The notes beneath the pieces were generated by a model that was not told the origin of the DNA, did no database searches, and was given only the letters and a program-made list of their open reading frames with translations. A stretch of DNA of 64,000 nt from an uncultured Roseateles sp. Lineage in GTDB: Bacteria; Pseudomonadota; Gammaproteobacteria; Burkholderiales; Burkholderiaceae_C. Location: the NCBI RefSeq assembly GCF_963422335.1, contig NZ_OY729424.1, positions 5,270,001 to 5,334,000 on the forward strand. The letters are read 5' to 3'. Below, one piece after another: positions 35,028 through 43,118 of the stretch (positions are counted from its first letter, which is position 1; each line of letters starts with the position of its first letter). Position numbers and translations under genes: made by a program.

Positions 35028-36719
35028 CTCCACGCCACCGGTCAAGACCTTCGCCGGCATCAGACGGTTCAAGGCACTCAGCACCGCCAGCACACTGGCC
35101 GTGACGGTGTTGGCGTGCCGGCCCGCACCAAAGCGCGCACCGGCCACACCGCCACAGGCCAGTTCGACCAGGGCCAGGGCCGTCGCATCGGCGCCGCTGC
35201 CCATGGCGCGCTCCTCGAACGAATCCAGCCGCAGCGTCAGGCCGAAGGCCTCGGTCAGCGCCGCCACCGCGGCTGCGATCGGGCCATTGCCGCTGCCCTC
35301 AATCACGCGCCGTTCACCCTGTACGCTCAACTCAAGCGCAATGCCCTGTTCACCGTCGCTGTCACTCAGCTGATGGCCCAGGTACTGCAGCGGGCCCGCC
35401 TCACCCAGATAGGTGTGCTCGAACAGCTGCCACAGCTGATCGACCGTCACCTCGGCCTCGCTGGCATCGCTGAGCCGCTGCACGACGGCGCTGAACTCCA
35501 CCTGCATGCGCCGCGGCATCACCAGGCCTTTGTCGCGCTCCAGCAGAAAGGCGATGCCGCCCTTGCCCGACTGGCTGTTGACGCGTATCACGCTGTCGTA
35601 GCTGCGGCCCAGGTCGGCCGGGTCTATCGGCAGATAGGGCACGGCCCAGGGCGCATCGGGCCGCTGTGCGGCAAAGCCCTTCTTGATCGCATCCTGGTGC
35701 GAGCCCGAGAAGGCGGTGTAGACCAGATCGCCCGCATAGGGATGGCGCGGGTGTATCGGCAGCTGCGTGCACTCCTCGGCCACGCGGGCCACGGCATTGA
35801 TGTCGGAGAAGTCCAGGTTCGGCTGCACGCCCTGGGTGTACAGATTCAAGGCCAGGGTCACGATGTCCACATTGCCGCAGCGCTCGCCATTGCCGAACAG
35901 ACAGCCCTCGACACGCTGAGCACCGGCCAGCATGGCCAGCTCGGCCGCCGCCACGCCGGTGCCGCGGTCGTTGTGCGGGTGCACGCTGAGTATCACGTGC
36001 TGGCGGTTCGTCAAATGGCTGCTCATCCACTCGATCTGGTCGGCGAACACATTGGGCATGCTGGCCTCGACCGTGGTCGGCAGATTGATGATGACCTTGC
36101 GCTTCTCGCTGATGCCCCAGGCATGCATGGCCGTGTGGCAGGCACGCAGGGCCACGCCGAGTTCCGTCGCCGAGAAGGTCTCGGGCGAGTACTGCAAGAT
36201 CCATTCGGTCTCGGGATGGGCATCGGTGAGCCGGCGCAGATAGCGCACATGGTGCTCGATCAGCTGCATCACCTGCTCGACGCTCATGCCGAACACCACC
36301 TCGCGCCACAGCGGCGCGGTGGCGTTGTACAGATGCACGATGGCGCGCTTGGCGCCAACCAGCGACTCGACGGTGCGCGCGATCAGGTCTTCGCGCATCT
36401 GCGTCATCACCATGGGCGTCACATCGGCCGGTATCTGGTGCGTGGCGATCAGGCCGCGCACGAAGTCGTAGTCGATCTGCGAGGCGGCCGGAAAGCCGAG
36501 CTCGATCTCCTTGAAGCCTATCTGCACCAGCTGCTGGTAAAGGCGCTGCTTGCGCGCCAGGTTCATCGGCTCGAACAGGGCCTGGTTGCCGTCACGCAGA
36601 TCGGTGGAGAGCCAGATCGGCGCCTGCTGCAGGCGGCGGTTGGGCCATTGGCGGTCGGGCAGGCCGGCGATCGGCGCCGGGCGGTATTTGGTCGAGGGAT
36701 TGGAAATCATGGTGGCCAT
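35001..36719 (-). CDS. leuA: 2-isopropylmalate synthase (long form)
   Basis: A 572-residue alpha-isopropylmalate synthase of the long (LeuA type 2) form, catalysing acetyl-CoA plus 2-oxoisovalerate to 2-isopropylmalate, the first committed step of leucine synthesis. The HMGL-like TIM barrel carries WLSTDLRDGNQALFEPM near residue 37 and the metal-binding HPHNDRGTGVAAAELAMLAGA. The C-terminal third (about 430-560) is the leucine-binding regulatory domain. The catalytic residues look intact. It has its own promoter and, upstream, a Leu-rich leader ORF (36866-36961), so attenuation by leucine supply is likely in addition to feedback inhibition. Its 3' end overlaps the converging crotonase gene by 27 nt. 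Confidence 0.95.
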   Translation of the reverse strand: MATMISNPSTKYRPAPIAGLPDRQWPNRRLQQAPIWLSTDLRDGNQALFEPMNLARKQRLYQQLVQIGFKEIELGFPAASQIDYDFVRGLIATHQIPADVTPMVMTQMREDLIARTVESLVGAKRAIVHLYNATAPLWREVVFGMSVEQVMQLIEHHVRYLRRLTDAHPETEWILQYSPETFSATELGVALRACHTAMHAWGISEKRKVIINLPTTVEASMPNVFADQIEWMSSHLTNRQHVILSVHPHNDRGTGVAAAELAMLAGAQRVEGCLFGNGERCGNVDIVTLALNLYTQGVQPNLDFSDINAVARVAEECTQLPIHPRHPYAGDLVYTAFSGSHQDAIKKGFAAQRPDAPWAVPYLPIDPADLGRSYDSVIRVNSQSGKGGIAFLLERDKGLVMPRRMQVEFSAVVQRLSDASEAEVTVDQLWQLFEHTYLGEAGPLQYLGHQLSDSDGEQGIALELSVQGERRVIEGSGNGPIAAAVAALTEAFGLTLRLDSFEERAMGSGADATALALVELACGGVAGARFGAGRHANTVTASVLAVLSALNRLMPAKVLTGGVESGHAAVPA

Positions 36720-36775
36720 TCACTTGGCTGGGTCCTGGCCCGCGTCAGAGGCAGGTCAAGACAAATTGAAGATTG

Positions 36776-36813
36776 CTGCGGCTTCGCCCCTGCAGAGCAC
36801 TCGTCACGAGTGC
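36776..36813 (-). promoter_or_regulatory. Hairpins between the leu leader and leuA
   Basis: Two adjacent stems lie in the leader transcript. GCACTCGT/ACGAGTGC spans 36797-36813, and CTGC...GGC-GAA-GCC-GCAG spans 36776-36795 with a 3-nt bulge. The stretch after them on the minus strand is moderately T-rich (CAATCTTCAATTTGTCTT). They are candidates for the attenuator structures; the terminator is not textbook. Confidence 0.4.
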
Positions 36814-36865
36814 GCTGTTGTGATGGCCGGGGTCAGGGGGAGAAGTGTCCTGCTGCTTGACTGAA

Positions 36866-36961
36866 TCAGCGCAGGCATGCAGATGATGCGCGCAGACCCC
36901 GGCCGGGTACTAGACGTAGTGCTAGACCAAGCGTGTGGATGGGGGTCGCGGCGCGATGCAT
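36866..36961 (-). CDS. leuL: Leu-rich leader peptide of leuA
   Basis: A 31-codon ORF whose middle reads L-G-L-A-L-R-L-V with the codons CTT, CTA, CTA and CTA at the four leucines. Another Leu follows at residue 23 and one at residue 30. Three CTA codons within five positions is striking in a genome where Leu is overwhelmingly CTG. Clustered rare regulatory codons ahead of a biosynthetic gene are the signature of transcription attenuation leaders (known for leu, his and trp operons). The ORF starts 8 nt after a -10 element, so it may be translated from a nearly leaderless transcript; no Shine-Dalgarno is visible. It ends 146 nt before leuA. The rest of 36720-37058 holds the promoter and the tctA terminator. 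Confidence 0.7.
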   Translation of the reverse strand: MHRAATPIHTLGLALRLVPGRGLRASSACLR

Positions 36962-36969
36962 GGCATCAG

Positions 36970-36997
36970 GTTAAACGATGTCGGGCAAGACCGTCAA
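36970..36997 (-). promoter_or_regulatory. Sigma-70 promoter of the leuL-leuA transcript
   Basis: On the minus strand TTGACG (36997-36992) and TTTAAC (36975-36970) are separated by 16 nt. The -35 begins one base after the T-run of the tctA terminator, and the leader ORF starts 8 nt after the -10. Confidence 0.65.
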
Positions 36998-36998
36998 G

Positions 36999-37026
36999 AA
37001 AAAAGGCCCGGGGGTGCCGGGCCTTT
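36999..37026 (-). terminator. Rho-independent terminator after tctA
   Basis: GGCCCGG/CCGGGCC stem with loop CACCC (minus strand), followed by six T. It lies 33 nt beyond the tctA stop. Confidence 0.92.
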
Positions 37027-37058
37027 CGGGTGCGAGCGGAGCATTCCGCCGGAGAGGC

Positions 37059-38567
37059 TTACTCCTCCTGGAACGCTTCCTCGCGCTTGTTCTTGATCGA
37101 CGGCAGCATCACCACCACGATCATCAGCGCCGCGGCGATCAGCAGGCCGGCAGACAGCGGACGCGTCATGAAGGTGCTCCAGTCGCCGCGCGACAGCAGC
37201 AGCGCGCGGCGCAGGTTCTCCTCCATCATCGGGCCCAGGATGAAGCCCAGCAGCAACGGTGCCGGTTCGCAGCTCAGCTTGTAGAACACATAGCCGATCA
37301 GCGCGAACAGAGCCGTCATGTAGACGTCGAAGCTGCTGTTGTTCAGCGTGTAGGTGCCGATGCAGCAGAACACCACGATGGCCGGGAACAGGAAGCGGTA
37401 GGGCACCGTCAGCAGCTTGATCCAGATGCCGATCAGCGGCAGGTTCAGGATCACCAGCATCGCATTGCCCACCCACATCGAGGCGATCAGGCCCCAGAAC
37501 AGCTCGGGGTTGCTGGTCATCACCTGCGGGCCGGGCTGTATGCCCTTGATCGTCATCGCACCGACCATCAGTGCCATCACGGCGTTGGGCGGAATGCCCA
37601 GGGTCAGCATCGGGATGAAGCTGGTCTGCGCGCCGGCGTTGTTGGCCGACTCAGGCCCTGCCACGCCCTGGATGGCACCCTTGCCGAAGGGGATGCGCGG
37701 GTTGCGCACCATCTTCTTTTCCAGCGTGTACGAAGCGAACGAGGCCAGCAGTGCGCCGCCGCCGGGCAGCACGCCCAGTATGGAGCCCAGCGCCGTGCCG
37801 CGCAGCACCGAAGGCCAGGCCTCCTTGAAGTCCTGCTTGGTGGGCCACAGGCCCTTGACGTCCTTGGTGAAGACCTCGCGGTGCTCGGCCGGCTGGCCCA
37901 GATTGGCGATGATTTCACCAAAGCCGAAGATGCCCATGGCGATCACGACGAAGCCGATGCCGTCGGTCAGCTCCGGAATGTCGAACGAGAAGCGCGGCGT
38001 GCCCGAGATCACATCGGTGTTGATCTGGCCGAGCAGCAGGCCCAGCAGAATCATTGCAATCGCCTTGACCAGCGAACCCGAGGCCAGCACCACGGCACCG
38101 ATCAGGCCCAGCACCATCAGCGAGAAGTACTCGGCCGGGCCGAACTTGAAGGCCAGCTCGGTCAGCGGCGGCGCGAAGGCAGCGATGATGACCGTGCCCA
38201 CGCAACCGGCGAAGAAGGAGCCCAGGCCGGCTGCCGCCAGCGCGGCCCCTGCCCGCCCCTGCCGCGCCATCTGGTAGCCATCGATGGCCGTCACCACCGA
38301 AGACGATTCACCGGGCACGTTGATCAGGATGGCGGTGGTCGAACCACCGTACTGGGCGCCGTAGTAGATGCCGGCCAGCATGATCAGCGCCGGCGTTGCG
38401 TCCAGTGCGTAGATCGAGGGCAGCAGCATGGCGATGGTCGCCACCGGCCCGAGGCCGGGCAAGACGCCGATCAAGGTGCCCAGCAGAGCGCCACCGAAGG
38501 CATACATCAGGTTTTGCAGCGTGAAGGCCACGCCGAAACCAAGCGCCAGATTGTTCAGTAATTCCAT
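37059..38567 (-). CDS. tctA: Tripartite tricarboxylate transporter permease TctA
   Basis: A 502-residue inner-membrane protein, the large (12-TM type) subunit of the TTT family that imports citrate-like and other carboxylates using a periplasmic binding protein. Family blocks visible are GTLIGVLPGLGPVATIAMLLP near residue 35, YYGAQYGGSTTAILINVPGESSSVVTAIDGYQMARQGRAG and the later GVLPGGGALLASFASYTLEKK. The GxxPGxGP-type repeats are the inverted-repeat hallmark of TctA. It follows tctB after a 10-nt gap and ends at a strong terminator. No binding-protein gene (tctC) is adjacent, so the ligand specificity depends on a protein encoded elsewhere. Confidence 0.94.
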   Translation of the reverse strand: MELLNNLALGFGVAFTLQNLMYAFGGALLGTLIGVLPGLGPVATIAMLLPSIYALDATPALIMLAGIYYGAQYGGSTTAILINVPGESSSVVTAIDGYQMARQGRAGAALAAAGLGSFFAGCVGTVIIAAFAPPLTELAFKFGPAEYFSLMVLGLIGAVVLASGSLVKAIAMILLGLLLGQINTDVISGTPRFSFDIPELTDGIGFVVIAMGIFGFGEIIANLGQPAEHREVFTKDVKGLWPTKQDFKEAWPSVLRGTALGSILGVLPGGGALLASFASYTLEKKMVRNPRIPFGKGAIQGVAGPESANNAGAQTSFIPMLTLGIPPNAVMALMVGAMTIKGIQPGPQVMTSNPELFWGLIASMWVGNAMLVILNLPLIGIWIKLLTVPYRFLFPAIVVFCCIGTYTLNNSSFDVYMTALFALIGYVFYKLSCEPAPLLLGFILGPMMEENLRRALLLSRGDWSTFMTRPLSAGLLIAAALMIVVVMLPSIKNKREEAFQEE

Positions 38568-38577
38568 GATGTGATCC

Positions 38578-39048
38578 TCAGGCGCCCGCGGTCAGGAAGA
38601 CAGGCCAAAGCGGAATGATCAGCTTCAGGCCCCAGATGAAAATGATCCAGCTGCCGATGGTGAGAATCACGCTGTTCAGCAAAGCATCCTTCCAGTGGAA
38701 TTCATCGCCCGCCAGGGCCGACATCGTGACCAGGATGGGCAGGGTCACCGCCATGCCCAGACGGGGCAGCGCAATGCCGAACACGACAATGGCCGCCACG
38801 ATGATCAGCAGGGGCTTCCAGGCCACCTCGCCGATGCGGTCACCGCCCTCGGACTCGATGGTCAGCGCCTTGAACAGCACCATGCCGCCCAGCACGGCCA
38901 GCAAGACGCCGAGCCAGAACGGAAAGTAGGCCGCACCGGGCCGGGCCGAGCTACCGAAGCTGTAGCTGGTCGAGCCCCACGCGAACGCGATGCCCACCAG
39001 AACAAAGATCAAACCGGACCAGAAGTCCCTTTGACTTTTTATTTTCAC
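38578..39048 (-). CDS. tctB: Tripartite tricarboxylate transporter TctB subunit
   Basis: A 156-residue small four-helix membrane subunit of the TTT transporter. Conserved elements are RDFWSGLIFVLVGIAFAWGS at the N-terminus with SARPGAAYFPFWLGVLLAVLGG, and the last helix pair IIFIWGLKLIIPLWP. The start is GTG at 39048 because AGGAG lies 6 nt upstream; a TTG five codons earlier would place the ribosome site inside the gene. It is the first gene of the tctBA operon; the upstream gene on this strand, a GspE-type ATPase, ends 97 nt away. Usually tctC precedes tctB; it does not here. Confidence 0.92.
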   Translation of the reverse strand: MKIKSQRDFWSGLIFVLVGIAFAWGSTSYSFGSSARPGAAYFPFWLGVLLAVLGGMVLFKALTIESEGGDRIGEVAWKPLLIIVAAIVVFGIALPRLGMAVTLPILVTMSALAGDEFHWKDALLNSVILTIGSWIIFIWGLKLIIPLWPVFLTAGA

Positions 39049-39145
39049 TTGAGTCTCCTGCAAGCTTGTTGGATGCAGGAGATTCTAGGGAGCGCAACCC
39101 ACCTGCGCGTCTGTGGATTACACGTAGCAGTGTCTAGGGATGACC

Positions 39146-40948
39146 CTAGGCTTCCCAGCCCGGCGTGCTGCGCAAGACCTCTTCCACCGTCGTCAGACCC
39201 TCGGCCACCTTCATGGCGCCGGCCAGGCGCAGCGGCCTCAGCCCCTCCTGCATGGCCTGGCGGCGCAGGGCGGTGAGGTCCGGTGTCGGATGCAGCGTCG
39301 CCTTGACGGCTTCGCTGACGGTCAGCAACTCGTACAGGCCGGCGCGTCCGCGGTAGCCGGTGTTGCGGCATTCGATGCAACCCACCGGCCGATAGGGCTT
39401 GACGCCGCCATTCATGCGCCAGTGCTTGACCAGTTCGTTGAGCGAATCACGCGTCGTGTCCGGGTCGGGCTCCTTGCAGGCCTCGCACAGCGTGCGCACC
39501 AGGCGCTGGGCCAGCACGCCGATGACGGTGGCGCTGATCAGATAGCCAGGCACACCCAGATCGGTCAAACGGGTGATGGCCGAAGCGGCGTCATTGGTGT
39601 GCAGGGTCGAGAACACCAGGTGGCCGGTCAGCGCGGCCTGGATGGCCATCTCGGCCGTTTCCAGGTCACGGATTTCGCCGACCATGATGATGTCCGGGTC
39701 CTGCCGCATCAGCGCGCGCAGGCCTTCGGCAAAGCCGAAGTCCAGTACGTTCTGCACCTGGGTCTGGTTGAAGGCCGACTCGATCATTTCGATCGGGTCT
39801 TCGATGGTGCAGACATTGACCTCGTCGGTGGCCAGCCGCTTCAGGGTCGAATACAGCGTCGTGGTCTTGCCCGATCCGGTGGGGCCGGTGACCAGGATGA
39901 TGCCGTGGGCCCGCGACGTCAGCTCGTTCCAGCGCTTGGCCTCGTGGGGCGCAAAGCCCAGCGCGGCCGTGTCCTTGACCGTGGTGTCGGGATCGAAGAT
40001 GCGCATCACCATCTTCTCGCCGAAGGCGGTGGGCAGGGTCGAGAGGCGCATTTCCACCTCATCGCCGACCGGGTTGCGGGTCTTGATGCGGCCGTCCAGC
40101 GGCCGGCGCTTTTCGACCACGTCCATGCGGCCCAAGAGCTTGATGCGCGAGGTCATCGCCGCCAGCACCGTCGGCGGCAGGCGGTAGACGGTGTGCAGCA
40201 CGCCGTCGATGCGGAAGCGGATCACGCCGGTGTCGCGGCGCGGCTCGAGATGGATGTCGCTGGCGCGCTGGTCGAAGGCGTACTGCCACAACCAGTCGAC
40301 GACCTGCACCACGCCCTGGTCGTTGGCGTCCAGCGCCTTGTTGTTGCGCCCCAGCTCGACGAGTTGCTCGAAGCTGGCCGGCTGGTTGCTCTCGCCGCTC
40401 TTCTGCGCCGCGCGCACCGAGCGCGCCAGGGTAAAGAACTCGGTCGTGTAGCGCTGGATCTCCAGCGGATTGGCCACCGCCAGGATCACCCGTTTGCGGG
40501 TGTGCGATTCGATCTGCGCCACCCAATCCAGGTCGAAGGGCTCGCAGGTCGCCACGGTGACCTCGGTCAGGCCCACCAGCACCGGCAGGCTGCGACGCGC
40601 CTCGGCATAGCCGGCCGACATGATGTCGCCGATGCGGCCCACATCGGACTTCAAGGGGTCTATGCGCAGATGCGGCAGGCCGGCCCGCCGGGCCAGCCAT
40701 TCCGTCAGCAGATCAAGATCCAGGGCCTTGCCATCGGCCAGCCGGGTCAGATTGCCATGCGACAGGCGCACCAGGCCATGCATCGAGGTGTCGGCCCCGC
40801 CAAAGCGCTGTTCGGTGCGCTGCAGCTGGGCCTCGTCGATCAACCCGTCTTCCAGCAGCCAACGCAGCATCTCGCGCCAGGACAGGCGGCCCTTGTGAAC
40901 CTCTTTGGGCATGTCCTTGCGTGGCGCGGCGATGCTGGCTGATTTCAT
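39146..40948 (-). CDS. GspE/PulE-family secretion ATPase
   Basis: A 600-residue cytoplasmic hexameric ATPase of the GspE/PilB/PulE family. The N-terminal GspE-N domain (about residues 40-160) precedes the catalytic part with ASDIHLEPRRD, Walker A GPTGSGKTT, Asp box EDPIE, Walker B DPDIIMVGEIRD and a His box. Paired cysteines CEAC and CIEC form the zinc-binding insert typical of GspE. ATG at 40948 is chosen because codons upstream are out of family and overlap the end of the neighbouring gene. No pseudopilin, secretin or gspF gene is nearby, so whether it drives type II secretion or a type IV pilus cannot be judged. It follows the spermidine-synthase-like gene by 22 nt. Confidence 0.9.
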   Translation of the reverse strand: MKSASIAAPRKDMPKEVHKGRLSWREMLRWLLEDGLIDEAQLQRTEQRFGGADTSMHGLVRLSHGNLTRLADGKALDLDLLTEWLARRAGLPHLRIDPLKSDVGRIGDIMSAGYAEARRSLPVLVGLTEVTVATCEPFDLDWVAQIESHTRKRVILAVANPLEIQRYTTEFFTLARSVRAAQKSGESNQPASFEQLVELGRNNKALDANDQGVVQVVDWLWQYAFDQRASDIHLEPRRDTGVIRFRIDGVLHTVYRLPPTVLAAMTSRIKLLGRMDVVEKRRPLDGRIKTRNPVGDEVEMRLSTLPTAFGEKMVMRIFDPDTTVKDTAALGFAPHEAKRWNELTSRAHGIILVTGPTGSGKTTTLYSTLKRLATDEVNVCTIEDPIEMIESAFNQTQVQNVLDFGFAEGLRALMRQDPDIIMVGEIRDLETAEMAIQAALTGHLVFSTLHTNDAASAITRLTDLGVPGYLISATVIGVLAQRLVRTLCEACKEPDPDTTRDSLNELVKHWRMNGGVKPYRPVGCIECRNTGYRGRAGLYELLTVSEAVKATLHPTPDLTALRRQAMQEGLRPLRLAGAMKVAEGLTTVEEVLRSTPGWEA

Positions 40949-40970
40949 GGCTTGTGGGTCTGGATGGGCG

Positions 40971-41750
40971 TCAGCTGGCAGGGTTGATGATGGACTGCGG
41001 CAGCGGCCGCACCATGCGCAGCCATTTGCGCGCCGGCAGCTCGAACCGCGACTCGATATTAGCCGCGCGGCGCTCCAAGGTGTCACGGTCCGGCACCTGC
41101 ACGCCGCGGGCGGCGACCAGGATGGTGTTGCCCTCCTTGGTCGGCGTCAGGCTCCAGACCTGGTCCGAGCCGAAGATCTGCGCCACGCGCCGGGCGCTGC
41201 GGGCAAAGCTGGCATCACGGCCGAACAGATTGACCGTCATCACGCCGCCGTCATCGAGCACGCGGTGGCAGCCGGCGTAAAAGGCCTCGTCGTCCAGCAC
41301 CGGCGAGGCGGCGTCCTGGTCGTAGAGATCGACATTGAGCACCTGCACGGTCTGCACATGGGCATCGTCGGCCACCCATTTCGCCGCATCGGTGTTCAGC
41401 ACCGTCAGCCGCTTGTCGTCGTCGGGCAGATGGAACCAGGCCCGGCAGGCGGCAATCACCGAAGGGTTGATCTCGACCACCGTGGTCTGCATGCGCAGCA
41501 CCTTGTGCGTGAAGCGGGTCAGCGCCGCGGCGCCCATGCCCAGCTGCACGGCATGGCCCTCGGTGAGTTCGCCCTCGGGACGCCACAGCATCCAGGCCAT
41601 CATGCGCTTGATGTAGTCCAGCTCCAGCGCTTGAGGCTTGCGTATGCGCATCGCGCCCTGGACCCAGATGCTGTCCAGGTGCAGAAAGCGCACGCCATCG
41701 AATTCGGACATGGTGGCCGGGGCCAGGGCTATCTTCTTGCTTGTTCTCAT
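40971..41750 (-). CDS. Spermidine synthase-like methyltransferase-fold protein
   Basis: A 259-residue Rossmann-fold protein of the spermine/spermidine synthase-like group. The SAM-type site GMGAAALTRF (with Gly-x-Gly) and the acidic strand TVVEINPSVIAACRAWF are visible, followed by LNTDAAKWV and the LNVDLYDQDAASPVL segment. The conserved gatekeeping residues that define true polyamine aminopropyl transfer are not clear, and many such bacterial proteins have no proven polyamine role. No membrane segment is present. ATG at 41750 is used; ATG at 41711 is possible. It sits 22 nt upstream of the GspE-like gene on the same strand. Function beyond the fold is open. Confidence 0.82.
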   Translation of the reverse strand: MRTSKKIALAPATMSEFDGVRFLHLDSIWVQGAMRIRKPQALELDYIKRMMAWMLWRPEGELTEGHAVQLGMGAAALTRFTHKVLRMQTTVVEINPSVIAACRAWFHLPDDDKRLTVLNTDAAKWVADDAHVQTVQVLNVDLYDQDAASPVLDDEAFYAGCHRVLDDGGVMTVNLFGRDASFARSARRVAQIFGSDQVWSLTPTKEGNTILVAARGVQVPDRDTLERRAANIESRFELPARKWLRMVRPLPQSIINPAS

Positions 41751-41793
41751 GGGGCTCGCAGCGGGGAATCGCCGACCATGATAAGCGCCAGAC

Positions 41794-42306
41794 TCAGCTC
41801 AATGCGGCCTGCAAGGCCAGCCAGGCCGTGCGCTTGTGCTCATAGGCCAGGGTATAGGCCGGGCTGCTGGAGGGCAAGGCGACGATGCGATAGCGCCCGC
41901 CCTCGCTGCCCAGCTGCTTGATGCCTATGCGCGCGGCGGTGCCGCCGTTGAAGGCCAGCGTCGTCACGGCCGGCAGCTCGCCGAGCAGATTCAACAGATC
42001 GCTGCCGACGTGGGCGCGGATGCTGCTGTCCAGGCTGCCCTCGCGCTGGGCCCGGGTGATCACGTCCCACAGGCCCACCCGATGCCGGCGCAGCCTGGCC
42101 AGGCGCTCGGCATAGGGCAGCTCGTACAGCGGCTCGCCCAGCACCTCGCCCATCAGCCGCCAGAAGTGGTTGCGCGGATGGCCGTAGTACTGCTGCACCT
42201 GCAGCGAGGCCACGCCGGGGAAGCTGCCCAGCACCAGCAGGCGGGTGTCCGCACCCGCCACCGGGGCCAGGCCTTGCTGCAGCGCCTCCTTCTTTTCCGT
42301 GCTCAT
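41794..42306 (-). CDS. DNA-deoxyinosine glycosylase (uracil-DNA glycosylase superfamily)
   Basis: A 170-residue protein of the hypoxanthine-DNA glycosylase branch (UDG superfamily, family 6). The first motif LVLGSFPGVASLQVQQYYGHPRNHFWRLMGE and the closing LPSSSPAY are diagnostic of this branch, in which the usual UDG water-activating Asp/Asn is replaced. It removes deaminated purine (hypoxanthine) from DNA as part of base-excision repair. Its start overlaps the TatD-family stop by 1 nt (TGATG). The deoxyinosine-specific activity is inferred from the family motif and was not tested here. Confidence 0.85.
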   Translation of the reverse strand: MSTEKKEALQQGLAPVAGADTRLLVLGSFPGVASLQVQQYYGHPRNHFWRLMGEVLGEPLYELPYAERLARLRRHRVGLWDVITRAQREGSLDSSIRAHVGSDLLNLLGELPAVTTLAFNGGTAARIGIKQLGSEGGRYRIVALPSSSPAYTLAYEHKRTAWLALQAALS

Positions 42307-43118
42307 CAGACCAGAGCCGCCAGGCGCGGCAGCGCCGCACGCACATTGGCGCTGGTGATGGCCGCCGTCTGCTCCAGGCTCCAGCCGCGCAGCTCGGCCA
42401 GCTGCTGGCCTATGCGCGGCAGCTCGCCCGGTTCGTTGCGACTGCTCTGGCCCGCGGCGCGCTGCTCGGCGGTCTTGTACAGCCAATGCGGCGGGATGTC
42501 AGGTGCGTCAGTCTCCAGCACCAGGGCGGTCTCGGGCAGATCTGTGGCCAGGCGGCGGATCTGCAGCGAGCGCTCGAAGGTCAGGGTGCCGCCGAAGCCC
42601 AGCCTGAAGCCCAGCTCGACAAAGGCCTGGGCCTGCTGGTCGCTGCCATTGAACGCATGGGCAATGCCGCCGGCCACCTTGATGCGCCGCAGATGCTTGA
42701 GCAGCTGATCGGCACTGCGCCGCACATGCAAGATCACCGGCAGCTCGAAGCGCTTGGCCAGCTGCAGCTGCATGGCGTAGAAGCGCTCCTGGCGGCCGGG
42801 GTCCAGGCCGGGCACAAAGTAGTCCAGCCCGATCTCGCCAACGGCCACCAGCCGCGGGTCGTGGCGATGAGCCAGCAGGGCAGCCTCCAGCTGCACCAGG
42901 TCGTCGTCGGTCGCGCGGCCGGTGTACAGCGGGTGTATGCCCAGCGCGTAGCTGAACCCATGGCGGTGGGCCAGCTCGCGCACGGTGTCGAAGTTGCTGC
43001 GCGCTACGGCCGGAATCACCATCTGCGTGACGCCGGCCTGCACGGCCCGACGCACCACCTCGTCGCGGTCGGCATCGAATTCCGGCGCGTCGAGGTGGAC
43101 GTGGCTGTCTGTAAACAT
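42306..43118 (-). CDS. TatD-family metal-dependent hydrolase (DNase)
   Basis: A 270-residue TIM-barrel metallohydrolase of the TatD family. The metal-binding HxH motif is in FTDSHVHLDAPEF, followed by AVGEIGLDYF and the later HAFNGSDQQAQAFVELG and ETDAPDIPP motifs. TatD proteins are cytoplasmic 3'-5' exonucleases acting in DNA repair or fragmentation. ATG at 43118 starts the barrel; codons upstream belong to other frames. It is the middle gene of three that overlap by one base each (purU, this gene, the glycosylase), with TGATG junctions on both sides, so tight translational coupling is expected. Confidence 0.9.
   Translation of the reverse strand: MFTDSHVHLDAPEFDADRDEVVRRAVQAGVTQMVIPAVARSNFDTVRELAHRHGFSYALGIHPLYTGRATDDDLVQLEAALLAHRHDPRLVAVGEIGLDYFVPGLDPGRQERFYAMQLQLAKRFELPVILHVRRSADQLLKHLRRIKVAGGIAHAFNGSDQQAQAFVELGFRLGFGGTLTFERSLQIRRLATDLPETALVLETDAPDIPPHWLYKTAEQRAAGQSSRNEPGELPRIGQQLAELRGWSLEQTAAITSANVRAALPRLAALV

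Noticed and set aside
39049..39063. TTG at 39063 as the tctB start
   Set aside because: The AGGAG ribosome site would fall inside the gene; GTG 39048 has it at 6 nt.
39134..39149. CTAGGG-ATGA-CCCTAG palindrome as an operator for tctBA
   Set aside because: It overlaps the stop codon of the GspE-like gene, lies about 90 nt from the tctB start and has no T-run; it might equally be a 3'-end hairpin, so I do not assign a role.
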